From J029 sp964482495 (GTDB taxonomy: Bacteria; Planctomycetota; UBA1135): a stretch of 64,000 nt of DNA. A program made the position numbers and the translations under genes. Under the pieces are notes generated by a model, which saw only the letters and a program-made list of their open reading frames with translations, was not told the DNA's origin and ran no database searches. The first letter of the stretch is position 1; each line of letters opens with the position of its first letter. Shown piece after piece: positions 24,349 through 33,064 of this stretch. The DNA lies in NCBI GenBank assembly GCA_964482495.1, contig CAYZXS010000009.1:34195-98194 (forward strand). The letters run 5' to 3'.

Positions 24349-25469
24349 GCCTCCCCCTCCCTCCTGACCCGGTGCTCCAGGCGGTCCAGCGCGCCTTGCA
24401 GCCGGGTGAGCTGCTGCGGGGCCTGCGCGAGGCCTGGGCCTTCGAGCTCGACGGGGACTGCCCCCTCGAGGACGCCGAGCTCAGCCGGCTGCACTACAAG
24501 CCCTTCGCCCGCGCCCGCCTGGTGGTACGGGGCCGGCTGCGGACCGACCCGGAGACCGGGCGGCGGCCGCGCCAGCACTTCTCGCTCCAGGTCTATCCGC
24601 GCGCGGACCAAGCGCGACGGCGGCGGCGCTCCTACCTGGCGCGGCCGACTCAGCTGACCAGCATCGGCCCGCCGGCCTTCGTCGTGCCCGCTTGGCAGGC
24701 GATCGCGTTCTCGCTGCCCCACGGCCGTTACCTGCGCAACCTGGCCAAGTTCCTGGACACCGGCAAGACCCGCGAATGGCTGCGCAAGAAGGGCCAGGAG
24801 GCGCTGGCGGCCCACTACGACGCCGACCGGGTCGAGTTCATCCGCTACGTGCCGCGCAAGCGGGTCCTGCTCAAGACGCCCGGGGCGGAGGACGGCAGCT
24901 GCCCGGGCGCCTACTTCAAGCTCTACACCAAGGGCGAGTACGAGACCGCGGCCCGCAACCTGCGGGCGATGGTCAAGGCCTGCCGGAAGCAGGATCTGGG
25001 CTTCGCAGCGCCGGCCCGCCTGGCGCGGGGTACCAAGAGGCGGGCGGTGGCGATGGCCGAACTGCACGGCGAACAGCTGACGCGCTTCTTCGCCGGCCAC
25101 GACGACGCCCTGATGGAGGCGACCGGCGCCGCCCTGGCCGGTCTGCACGGCGGCCGCGTCCGCACGCGCGCGCGTTGGACGCCCCGGGCCGAGCTGGCCG
25201 CCCTCGAGAACGCCGTGACCGACATCTGCGCGGCGCTGCCGGCGCTGCAGGGCACGGCCCGGGAGCTGCTCGGCCGGCTCCACGCCTCGCTGCCCGCGGC
25301 CGAGGCCTACGACGAGGTGCCGATCCACGCCAACCTCTTCGGCGACCAGCACCTCGCCTCCATCCAGAGCTGCGCCCCGACCACCACCGGCGCCAGGGCC
25401 AAGCGCGAGGCGCCGCGTGCCCACGGCCGCTCGGCGATGGCCCGCGCCAGCGGCGGGGAGAGGCGGTAG
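24345..25469 (+). CDS. APH-like phosphotransferase, apparently truncated at its 3' end
   Basis: The GTG start overlaps the porin stop (GTGA). An N-terminal region with LHYKPFARARLVVRG leads into a kinase-like domain ending at VPIHANLFGDQHL, the position of the catalytic loop in aminoglycoside-phosphotransferase-like enzymes. The expected metal-binding DFD/DLD segment and the C-terminal helices are missing. After about 25360 the frame continues only as low-complexity sequence, antisense to the convergent beta-helix gene. I infer a deletion or assembly junction here. The remaining protein is probably inactive. Confidence 0.6.
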   Translation: MSLPLPPDPVLQAVQRALQPGELLRGLREAWAFELDGDCPLEDAELSRLHYKPFARARLVVRGRLRTDPETGRRPRQHFSLQVYPRADQARRRRRSYLARPTQLTSIGPPAFVVPAWQAIAFSLPHGRYLRNLAKFLDTGKTREWLRKKGQEALAAHYDADRVEFIRYVPRKRVLLKTPGAEDGSCPGAYFKLYTKGEYETAARNLRAMVKACRKQDLGFAAPARLARGTKRRAVAMAELHGEQLTRFFAGHDDALMEATGAALAGLHGGRVRTRARWTPRAELAALENAVTDICAALPALQGTARELLGRLHASLPAAEAYDEVPIHANLFGDQHLASIQSCAPTTTGARAKREAPRAHGRSAMARASGGERR

Positions 25470-27154
25470 TAGCCGCGCACCAGGGCCCGCCCGGCGGCAC
25501 TCCCGAGTAGGTGCCGGTCGCGGAAGCGGCGCAGCACCCGGACCTCGGGCGCGCCGTAGTCGCCGTATGCGGCCGTCGCGACGAAGCAGAAGCCGCCGCC
25601 CTGGCCGTCGCCAGCGAGCTCGAGCTCGAAGCTGCCGCTGTGCCCCGCCGGGTCGGTGATCGTCAGCGGCGCGCTCAGGCCCTCGGAGCGCAGGCCAGGG
25701 AGCACGAAGCTGGCGCGCTGGCCATCGGCGGTGACCTGGTACTCGAGGATGGTCCGGGTCCCGGCGACGATCTCTAGCGGCGTCACGCCGGAGCGCTCGA
25801 CGAAGACGCTTCCCGGGGAGGCGATCGCGGTGACCCGCTGGCCGCCGTCGCCGCGGACCCGGTGCGGGTTGACCGTGAAGCGCAGGGCGCCGCTGCGCAG
25901 CAGGCTGAAGTCCGCCGCGCCCTTCGAGGGGTCGTCGACCTGGTGGAAGACGCGGGTCTCGATCAGCGCCAGGTTGGAGCTCCCCCACCAATTGTGCAGC
26001 GCCGAGACGTCCTCGCCGGACTCGACCCGGAGGTCGTACTCGACGCCCGTGGCGTAGCGGTCGTCGTTCAAGTGGAAGGTGTTCCCGCCCCACGAAGCCC
26101 CGGCCCCGCCGCCCAGGTCGGGGATCACGGCGCAGGCGCCGCCGCCGATCTCGGCGTCGGCGAGGTGGAGGCCGCTGCCGTCGTTGTCGACGAAGCGGTT
26201 GCCGTAGACGTCCGAGTCGAGCAGCGCCTGGTTGCCGGTCCCGGTGGCGCTGAGGGCGAGCCGGGCGCCGTCCTTGCCGTTCTTGACCACCGAGTTGTGG
26301 CGCAGGACGGCGCCGAAGGTGGCCAGGGAGGGCGCCACGCCGGTCGCCGTGAGCTCGACCAGCAGCCCCTCGTCGTCGCACTTCCGGAACTCGTTGCCGC
26401 CGACCACGCCGACCACCGAGGCGGTGGAGGTCGAGGCGTCGACCTCGGCGGCGAAGCCGACGCCGAAGTCCTCGACGCTGTTCCGGCTCAGGTCGAGGTC
26501 CACCACCACCTCCCCGGAGGCCACCACCCGGAAGCCGTTCAGGGAGAGGGCCTTGCCGAGCAGCAGGTTGTCCCGGAGCAGCAGCGTGTGGCGGCTGCCG
26601 CCGGTGTCGCTGGCCTCCCAGTTGACCCCGTCCTCGTCCATGCCCATGACGACGTTGCGATCGAAGGTCAGCGCCGCCGGGCCGCCGGCGGACTCGTGGT
26701 TGAGGGCCTTGCGCCCGCCGAGGAAGACGCAGTCGAGGACCTGGAGGTCCGCCGGGTTGCCGAAGACCTCGACGACGTTGACCTCGCCGTCGAAGCGCAG
26801 CCGCTGCAGCACGGTGGCCTCGGCGTTGTCGGTGACCACCATGAGCGGCACGAAGACGCCCGAGCCGTCGACGGTGCTGATGCCGGTCAGCGAGCCCTGC
26901 ACCGTGACGCCGTTCTTGACCACGATCGGGAAGCTCTCGCCGTGGAAGGAGTCGTAGGTGCCGGCCTCGACCAGGATCCGGTCCCCGCTGGCGGCGGCGA
27001 GCATGCCCCGGGTGACGCTGCGCCAGGGGCTGCCCTCCGAGCCGTCGCCGGTGGTGTCGTTGCCGGTGGTGGAGACGTGGTAGTCGGTCGCGGCGAGCGG
27101 CGCCGCGAGCAGGACCAGGGAGCCGAGGATGAGGCGGGCGGGGAGGGATCTCAT
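25307..27154 (-). CDS. Exported DUF1565 parallel beta-helix protein with CFVATAAYG C-terminal anchor region
   Basis: 615 residues from ATG 27154, with a signal peptide (RSLPARLILGSLVLLAAPLAA). The DUF1565-type start is YHVSTTGNDTTGDGSEGSPWRSVTRGM. It is followed by repeated short beta-helix coils and then CFVATAAYGDYGAPEVRVLRRFRD, the motif that marks a C-terminal membrane-anchoring region in many deltaproteobacterial and planctomycete surface proteins. The last ~20 residues run antisense into the kinase gene, so the natural end is probably lost. Likely a surface carbohydrate-binding or structural protein. A TAGAAT box lies 20 nt upstream of the start. Confidence 0.8.
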   Translation of the reverse strand: MRSLPARLILGSLVLLAAPLAATDYHVSTTGNDTTGDGSEGSPWRSVTRGMLAAASGDRILVEAGTYDSFHGESFPIVVKNGVTVQGSLTGISTVDGSGVFVPLMVVTDNAEATVLQRLRFDGEVNVVEVFGNPADLQVLDCVFLGGRKALNHESAGGPAALTFDRNVVMGMDEDGVNWEASDTGGSRHTLLLRDNLLLGKALSLNGFRVVASGEVVVDLDLSRNSVEDFGVGFAAEVDASTSTASVVGVVGGNEFRKCDDEGLLVELTATGVAPSLATFGAVLRHNSVVKNGKDGARLALSATGTGNQALLDSDVYGNRFVDNDGSGLHLADAEIGGGACAVIPDLGGGAGASWGGNTFHLNDDRYATGVEYDLRVESGEDVSALHNWWGSSNLALIETRVFHQVDDPSKGAADFSLLRSGALRFTVNPHRVRGDGGQRVTAIASPGSVFVERSGVTPLEIVAGTRTILEYQVTADGQRASFVLPGLRSEGLSAPLTITDPAGHSGSFELELAGDGQGGGFCFVATAAYGDYGAPEVRVLRRFRDRHLLGSAAGRALVRGYYRLSPPLARAIAERPWARGASRLALAPVVVGAQLWMEARCWSPKRLAWIGTSS

Positions 27155-27174
27155 GGCATCTGGCTGGAACCCAG

Positions 27175-27180
27175 ATTCTA
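27175..27180 (-). promoter_or_regulatory. Putative -10 box (TAGAAT) of the beta-helix gene
   Basis: GC-TAGAAT ends 20 nt before ATG 27154, giving a predicted leader of about 13 nt. Confidence 0.4.
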
Positions 27181-27215
27181 GCCAGGTCACGCGCCGGGCG
27201 GGGCGGCGCGCCCGC

Positions 27216-27221
27216 TATCCT
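27216..27221 (+). promoter_or_regulatory. Putative -10 box (TATCCT) of the helicase gene
   Basis: GC-TATCCT ends 14 nt before ATG 27236. It is divergent from the box at 27175-27180, so the two genes share a compact intergenic promoter region of 81 bp. Confidence 0.4.
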
Positions 27222-27235
27222 GCGCCGCCCCCGCC

Positions 27236-29215
27236 ATGACGCCGCCGCCTGAGAAACTCCTGGCCGGGCTGAACCCCGAGCAACGCCACGCCGCCGAGAC
27301 CCTGGAGGGACCGCTGCTGGTCCTGGCCGGCGCCGGCACCGGCAAGACCCGGGTGATCACCTACCGCATCGCCCACATGCTGGCGCGCTTCTACGAGCCG
27401 GAGTCGATCCTGGCGGTGACCTTCACCAACAAGGCGGCGACCGAGATGAAGGAGCGCATCGCCGAGCTGGTGGGCAGGGCCGACGCCGAGCGGCTCTCGG
27501 TCGGCACCTTCCACGCCTTCTGCGTCCGGCGCTTGCGCCAGCACGCCGACAAGCTGGGCTTCCCCAAGGGCTTCTCGATCTGCGACGCCTCCGACCAGCA
27601 GTCGGCGGTCAAGGCGGCCATGCGCGAGCTGCGCATCGCCGAGAAGAGCCTGCGCCCCTCCTTCGTGCAGTCGCGCATCAGCCTGGCCAAGAACCAGCTG
27701 ATGACGCCGGACCAGCTAAGGCAGGAGTCGGACGGCGACGACCGCCTGGTGTGCGAGGTCTGGGAGCGCTACGACGCCGCCCTGAAGCGCCAGCGCATGC
27801 TCGACTTCGACGACCTGTTGCTGCAGACCCTGCGGCTGCTGCGGGAGCACCCCGAGGTGCTGAAGGCCTTCCAGGAGCGCTGGCAGTACGTGCTGGTCGA
27901 CGAGTACCAGGACACCAACGGGCCGCAGTACGAGATCGTGCGCCTGATCTGCCAGCAGCACCGCAACCTGTGCGTGGTCGGTGACGACGACCAGTCGATC
28001 TACTCCTGGCGCGGCGCCGACGTGCGCAAGATCCTCGGCTTCGAGCGGGACTTCCCCGGCGCGGAGGTGGTGCGGCTGGAGACCAACTACCGCTCCACCA
28101 AGGACATCCTCGACTGCGCCAACCGGGTCATCGCCAACAACATCGCCCGCCACCCCAAGGAGCTGCGGGCCCACGCCGGGCCGGGCGAGCCGATCTGCCA
28201 CTTCGAGGCCCGCGACGAGGAGGACGAGGCCGACTTCATCGCCGGCGAGGTCGGCTTCCTGGTCCGCCGCGGCGACGCCGCCTGGAAGGACTTCGCCATC
28301 CTGGTGCGGACCCAGACCCAGCCGCGGGCCTTCGAGACCCGGCTGCGCGCCGCCGGCGTTCCCTACCGCCTGGTCGGCGGCATGAGCTTCTTCGACCGCA
28401 AGGAGATCCGCGACCTGCTGGCCTACCTCAAGCTGTTGGCCAACCCGGACGACGAGAGCTCGCTGCTGCGGATCCTGAACAGCCCGCCGCGCGGCGTCGG
28501 CAAGACCAGCATCGAGCGGGTCCTGGCCTTCGCCACCGAGCAGGGCATCAGCGCCAACCGCGCCTTCGCCCGCGCCGAAGAGATCGAGAAGGTGCCGGCG
28601 GCGGCCAAGAGGGCGGTCGCCAAGCTGCTCGGGGACCTCGGGGAGCTCGGCCGCAGGCGCGGCGGCGCCCAGCTCGTCGAGACCGTGAAGACGATGATCG
28701 AGCGGGTCGGCTACAAGGCCGAGGTCGAGCGCTGCTACCCGGACCCTCAGACACGGCAGGTCCGCTGGGCCGCGGTCGAAGAGATGCTCAACTTCGCCGA
28801 GAACTACGTCCGCCGCGCCGGCCGGCCGAGCCTTGCGGGTTTCCTGGAGGAGCTGGCGCTGAACGCCGCCGACCAGGAGGACCAGGACAAGAAGGACCAA
28901 GACGCGGTCACCCTGATGACCCTGCACGCGGCCAAGGGCCTGGAGTTCCCGCGCGTCTACCTGGTCGGCCTGGAGGAGGGCATCCTGCCCCACGCGCGAG
29001 CGGCGGCCGAGGGCGGCGTCGACGAGGAGCGCCGCCTGATGTACGTCGGCATCACCCGGGCGCGCCAGCACCTGACGGTCAGCTACGCGGCCGAGCGGGC
29101 CCGCTTCGGCAAGCGCAGCGCCACGACGCCGTCGCGCTTCTGGTACGAGATGCAGGGCGAGGCGCCGCCGGAGGGCTGGCAGGCGGTCGAGGACCGCCTG
29201 GCCGCCCTCAGCTGA
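27236..29215 (+). CDS. UvrD/Rep/PcrA-type superfamily 1 DNA helicase
   Basis: 659 residues. Motifs in order: GLNPEQRHAAET (Q motif), LAGAGTGKTRVITYR (Walker A), VTFTNKAATEMKERI, LVDEYQDTNGPQYEIV (Walker B), VGDDDQSIYSWRGAD, LETNYRSTKDIL, LMTLHAAKGLEFPRVYLVGLEEGILPH and EERRLMYVGITRARQHLTV. A 3'-5' helicase for repair or replication restart. It is at the short end for UvrD (about 720) and near Rep (about 670). DEYQDT is the Rep-like spelling. It lacks the C-terminal Tudor-like tail of PcrA/UvrD. Confidence 0.93.
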   Translation: MTPPPEKLLAGLNPEQRHAAETLEGPLLVLAGAGTGKTRVITYRIAHMLARFYEPESILAVTFTNKAATEMKERIAELVGRADAERLSVGTFHAFCVRRLRQHADKLGFPKGFSICDASDQQSAVKAAMRELRIAEKSLRPSFVQSRISLAKNQLMTPDQLRQESDGDDRLVCEVWERYDAALKRQRMLDFDDLLLQTLRLLREHPEVLKAFQERWQYVLVDEYQDTNGPQYEIVRLICQQHRNLCVVGDDDQSIYSWRGADVRKILGFERDFPGAEVVRLETNYRSTKDILDCANRVIANNIARHPKELRAHAGPGEPICHFEARDEEDEADFIAGEVGFLVRRGDAAWKDFAILVRTQTQPRAFETRLRAAGVPYRLVGGMSFFDRKEIRDLLAYLKLLANPDDESSLLRILNSPPRGVGKTSIERVLAFATEQGISANRAFARAEEIEKVPAAAKRAVAKLLGDLGELGRRRGGAQLVETVKTMIERVGYKAEVERCYPDPQTRQVRWAAVEEMLNFAENYVRRAGRPSLAGFLEELALNAADQEDQDKKDQDAVTLMTLHAAKGLEFPRVYLVGLEEGILPHARAAAEGGVDEERRLMYVGITRARQHLTVSYAAERARFGKRSATTPSRFWYEMQGEAPPEGWQAVEDRLAALS

Positions 29216-29232
29216 GCCGCGGCGGGCTCAGC
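29211..29232. terminator. Stem-loop between convergent genes containing both stop codons
   Basis: GCTGAGCC (29211-29218) and GGCTCAGC (29225-29232) form a perfect 8-bp stem with a 6-nt loop. The TGA stops of both convergent genes lie in opposite arms. No T-run follows on either strand, so it is at best a weak bidirectional terminator or a 3'-end stabiliser. Confidence 0.35.
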
Positions 29233-30730
29233 CGATGGTCGCCTGGACCACCGCGGAGGTGTTGCCGACCTCCGCCGCCTGCAGCCAGACCGTGCGCCCG
29301 GCCGAGCCCGCCGGCGGCGCTTGGGTAAAGGTCGCGGCGCCCGACGCGTCGGCGACGCTGCTGGCGAGCAGCCGCGGGTCCGCCAGGCCGAGGGCCCCGT
29401 CGAGGGCCTCCACCGGGGTCACGCCCGGGCCGGTCAGGCTATAGCCGAGCAGGACCAGCGCGCCCGGGGAGGCGCCGCTGACGGTGACCGTGGCGCTCTG
29501 GCCGGCCACCAGCGCCGGCACCGCCAGGTCCATGAGGTCGCCGACGATGCGGAAGACCTCGCCGTCGTTGCGGTCGATGGCGTAGAGCTCGCCGTCGCCG
29601 CCGCGGCCGAAGGAGGCGATGCGCTCCAGGTCGCGGCCGCCGCCGGGGACGAGCTCGGCGGTCCGCCCCTTCAGCTGGAAGGCCTGGCCGGCCCGCTCGC
29701 GCAGGGTCCAGACCTCGTGGCTGCCCCAGTCGGCGAAGAAGTAGGAGCCGCCCAGCCCGGGGATCTCGGCGCCGCGGTAGACGGCGCCGCCGATGACGCA
29801 GATCCGGCTCAGGAAGGGCTCGTAGGCGTAGTCGTGGATCGGCAGGGTCAGGCCGGCGGTGTTGCAGCCGCTCGGCGGGTCGTAGCATTCGCTGCCCTCC
29901 ATGATCTTCCAGCCGTAGTTCTCGCCGCCGGGGCTAGACCCCGGCTGCCAGTCGATCTCCTCCCACCCGTTCTGGCCGACGTCGCCGATCCAGAGATCAC
30001 CGGTGTCCGGGTCGAAGTCGAAGCGCCACGGGTTCCGCAGCCCGAGGGCCCAGATCTCATCCAACGGGTCGCCGGGGCCGACGAAGGGGTTGTCCGGGGG
30101 GATCCGGTACGGGGCGCCGCTGTCGACGTCCAGGCGCAACATCTTTCCGAGCAGGGTGCCGCCGCTCTGGCCGTTCCCGAGCGGGTCGCCGCCGGAGCCT
30201 CCGTCGCCGAGGCCGACGTACAGATAGCGGTCGAAGGGGCCGAAGGCGATCATGCCGCCGTTGTGGTTGCCGAAGGGCTGCGGCACCGTGAGCACCGCGA
30301 CCTCGCTGGCCGGGTCGGCCAGGTCGGGGTCGGCCGCCGAGACCGACCAGCGGGAGACCACCGAGTCCCCGGCGAGGTCGGTGTAGCTCAAGAAGAAGGT
30401 GCCGTTGTTGGCGTAGTCGGCGTGGAAGGCCATGCCCAGCAGGCCGCGCTCGCTGATGAAGCTGATGCTCCCGCCCAGGTCGAGGAAGGGCGCGGCCAGG
30501 AGTACGCCGTTCTTGATGATCCGGACCCGGCCGAGGTTCTCCTCGAGCACGAAGAGTCGGTCCAGGTCGCCGGGAGGAGCGGTCAGAAAGACCGGGTGCT
30601 CCAAGCCGTCGACGACGAGTTCGGTGGCCAGCCGCTGAGCGGAGACGGAGGGAGCGGCGGCGGCGAGGAGCAGCGCGGCGAGGGCGGTGAGCCGGGCGCG
30701 GCGGAGGAGGCGGGTGGCGGGGGTCGTCAT
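29228..30730 (-). CDS. PQQ-dependent sugar (aldose/sorbosone-type) dehydrogenase, exported
   Basis: 500 residues with a Sec signal peptide (basic RRARLTALAALLLAAAAPSVSAQ). The six-bladed propeller domain shows ELVVDGLEHPVFLTAPPGD, GRVRIIKNG, ERGLLGMAFHADY, NHNGGMIAFGPFDRYLYVGLGDGG, LGKMLRLDVD, EIWALGLRNPWRFDFDP and WIGDVGQNGWEEID. This is the soluble glucose/sorbosone dehydrogenase fold, which oxidises aldoses in the periplasm with PQQ. A C-terminal ~110-residue extension looks like an Ig-like or adhesion domain. A TAGCTT box lies about 30 nt upstream. Confidence 0.88.
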   Translation of the reverse strand: MTTPATRLLRRARLTALAALLLAAAAPSVSAQRLATELVVDGLEHPVFLTAPPGDLDRLFVLEENLGRVRIIKNGVLLAAPFLDLGGSISFISERGLLGMAFHADYANNGTFFLSYTDLAGDSVVSRWSVSAADPDLADPASEVAVLTVPQPFGNHNGGMIAFGPFDRYLYVGLGDGGSGGDPLGNGQSGGTLLGKMLRLDVDSGAPYRIPPDNPFVGPGDPLDEIWALGLRNPWRFDFDPDTGDLWIGDVGQNGWEEIDWQPGSSPGGENYGWKIMEGSECYDPPSGCNTAGLTLPIHDYAYEPFLSRICVIGGAVYRGAEIPGLGGSYFFADWGSHEVWTLRERAGQAFQLKGRTAELVPGGGRDLERIASFGRGGDGELYAIDRNDGEVFRIVGDLMDLAVPALVAGQSATVTVSGASPGALVLLGYSLTGPGVTPVEALDGALGLADPRLLASSVADASGAATFTQAPPAGSAGRTVWLQAAEVGNTSAVVQATIG

Positions 30731-30789
30731 GGAGCGGGAGCGGCCAGGGCCGCTCTCGCCAAGCTAGACCGGAATCCGCGGCGCCGCAA

Positions 30790-32925
30790 CTACTCGTCGA
30801 TGCCCAGCGAGCGCAAGAAAGCTGCGCTGGACCGATCGCGGCCGAGGAAGCGGCGGATCGACTCCTCGGCGTCGCGGGAGTCGCCGACCTCGTAGATCTC
30901 GCGGCGCAGGCGCATGCCGGTGGCGATGTCCAGGTAGCCGTCCGGAGCCTGCTCGAAGGCGGTGGCGAGGTCGGCGGCGATGGCGTCGGCCCAGCCGTAG
31001 CCGTAGTAGCCGGCGTCGTAGCCGGTCAGGTGGCCCCAGTAGGCGCAGAAGTTGGTGCCGGCCGGCGGCTCGAACAGCACCGCGGCGTTGACGGCGTTGC
31101 CGATCTCCTGGGCGTCGGCGCCCTCACCGGCGACGTGCAGCCGCAGGTCGGTCAGCGCCAGCGCCATCTGTCGCCGGTAGTAGACCGCCTTGGTGGCGAG
31201 GTCGGCCTCGCGCATGCGGGCGATGGTCTCGGCGGGCAGCCTCTTGGCCGGGTCACGCCAGTCGACCGCGAAGCGCCGCAGCACCTCCGGGTCCCAGCAC
31301 CAGGCCTCGAGCATCTGGGACGGCGCCTCGACGAAGTCGCGGGCGACGTTGGCGCCGGCGAACTGGTGGTACTCCGCCTGCGTCAGGATGGTGTGCATGG
31401 CGTGGCCGAACTCGTGGAAGATGGTCTCGACCTCGCCGTGGGACATCAGCGAGGGGGCCTCCCCCACCCCGGGCGTGAAGTTGCACACCAGGGCCGCCAC
31501 CGGCCGCCGGTAACGCCCGTCGGCCAATCGCTTGCCGCCGATGATGTCGAACTGGGCGAAGTGGTTGTACTTGCCCTCGCGCGGGAACAGGTCCAGGTAG
31601 AAGACCCCGAGCGGCGCGCCGCTGGCGGCGTCGGCGACCACGAAGGCGCGCAGGTCCCAGACCCACAGGTAGCCGGGGTCGATCTCGGTGAATTCCAGGC
31701 CGAAGATGGTCTGGTAGATGTCGAACATGCCGTCCAACACCCGGTCCAGCTCGAAGTAGACCCGCAGCGCCTCGGCGTCGACGTTGTAGCGCTGCTTCAT
31801 GAGCTGGTTCTGATAGTAGCGGAAGTCCCACCAGTCGATGCGCGCGGCGGTGTCGCCGGTCTCGGCGGCCTTGAGCAGCCGCAACTCCTCGACCTCGGCC
31901 TCGAACTTCGGCTGCAGACCGGCGACCAGGTCCTCGGCGAAAGCGATGGCGCGGGCGCCGGTCTGGGCCATGCGCGGCTCGATCTGGTAGTCGGCCCAGG
32001 TGGCGTAACCCAGCAAGCCGGCGATGCGGCGGCGCAGGTCGACCATGCGGTTCAGCAGCGGGCCGTTCTCGGCCATGGCCACCGAGTAGCGGGCCCGGTT
32101 CAGCTCCTTGCGCGTGGCCGCGACCGAGCAGTTCTCCATCACCGCCAGGTAGTCCGGGGTCACCGTGGCGCGCACCGCGTGGCTTCCGTCCGATTGCCGG
32201 GAGGCCTCCAGGAAGCTCTCCGGCACCCCGGCCAGAGCCTCGGCGCCGAAGCGCAGCACCACCTGGGCGTCGGTGATGTTGGTGTCGAAGTCGTTCTCGA
32301 CCTGGTTCAGCTCGTTGCGCAGCGCCCCGACCGCCGCGCGAGTCTCGGCGTCGAGGTGGAAGCCGGCTCGCCGGAAGCCGCGCATGGTGTCGGTGTAGAG
32401 CTCCAGGTCCTCGCCCTGCAGCCGCGGCCCGGCGCCGCCCTCGTAGGCGTCGGAGAAGGCCTGGCAGACCCGGTAGACGTCCTCGCGGAGCGAGAAGGCC
32501 ACGTACCACTCGTTGAGCAGCTGCACCGCCACCGAGCACGCCGAGCGCATCTCGACCTCGGGCCGGGACTCCTTCATCAGCCACAGCCGGTTCATCACCG
32601 AGGCCACCGGGTAGGTGATCTCGTCCAAGGCGGCGACGGCGCTGTCGAAGTCGACCTGGCCGAGGTCCTGGGCCGCGTAGCGCGCCAGCCGGGCGTCCGC
32701 CCGGGCGAGCACGCCGGAGACGGTCGCGTCGACCTCCTTGGGGCTCTGCTCGAAGCGCGGGAGCTCGAGGATCACGCCGTGCTCACGGGCCGCTCCCTGA
32801 AAATCCTCGATCGAAGCCAAGGCAGCCGGGGCAAGGGAATCACCGGTGGTTTCCTGCTCCACCGCGCCACACGCGGGGAACAGCGCCAGAACCGGAAGGA
32901 GCAGGGTGAAGACGCGCGGCTTCAT
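30790..32925 (-). CDS. M3-family metallopeptidase (oligopeptidase/Dcp-like) lipoprotein
   Basis: 711 residues. An N-terminal lipobox (LALFPAC-G) predicts a lipoprotein in the cell envelope. The catalytic region has VETIFHEFGHAMHTILTQAEYHQFAG with the HEXXH zinc site at about residue 503, followed by DFVEAPSQMLEAWCWDPEVL containing the third ligand Glu. Upstream, WDFRYYQNQLM and PGYLWVWDLRAF are typical of thimet-oligopeptidase-like enzymes. It would trim short peptides in the periplasm. The ATG at 32925 is 6 nt from a TAGGAT box. Confidence 0.92.
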   Translation of the reverse strand: MKPRVFTLLLPVLALFPACGAVEQETTGDSLAPAALASIEDFQGAAREHGVILELPRFEQSPKEVDATVSGVLARADARLARYAAQDLGQVDFDSAVAALDEITYPVASVMNRLWLMKESRPEVEMRSACSVAVQLLNEWYVAFSLREDVYRVCQAFSDAYEGGAGPRLQGEDLELYTDTMRGFRRAGFHLDAETRAAVGALRNELNQVENDFDTNITDAQVVLRFGAEALAGVPESFLEASRQSDGSHAVRATVTPDYLAVMENCSVAATRKELNRARYSVAMAENGPLLNRMVDLRRRIAGLLGYATWADYQIEPRMAQTGARAIAFAEDLVAGLQPKFEAEVEELRLLKAAETGDTAARIDWWDFRYYQNQLMKQRYNVDAEALRVYFELDRVLDGMFDIYQTIFGLEFTEIDPGYLWVWDLRAFVVADAASGAPLGVFYLDLFPREGKYNHFAQFDIIGGKRLADGRYRRPVAALVCNFTPGVGEAPSLMSHGEVETIFHEFGHAMHTILTQAEYHQFAGANVARDFVEAPSQMLEAWCWDPEVLRRFAVDWRDPAKRLPAETIARMREADLATKAVYYRRQMALALTDLRLHVAGEGADAQEIGNAVNAAVLFEPPAGTNFCAYWGHLTGYDAGYYGYGWADAIAADLATAFEQAPDGYLDIATGMRLRREIYEVGDSRDAEESIRRFLGRDRSSAAFLRSLGIDE

Positions 32926-32931
32926 GCTGGG

Positions 32932-32937
32932 ATCCTA
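32932..32937 (-). promoter_or_regulatory. Putative -10 box (TAGGAT) next to the start codon
   Basis: GC-TAGGAT ends 6 nt before ATG 32925, predicting a leaderless peptidase mRNA. Confidence 0.45.
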
Positions 32938-33064
32938 GCGCTGCGATCCGCGCCGCCGACGGCGCTGGCGCGGCGCGGAAATCCCGACCATTCGCGGAAT
33001 CCTCGATGACCGAAGCCCATAGACCGTAGTCAGGTCCCGCCGCCCTGGCCCGATCGTCCCCTCC

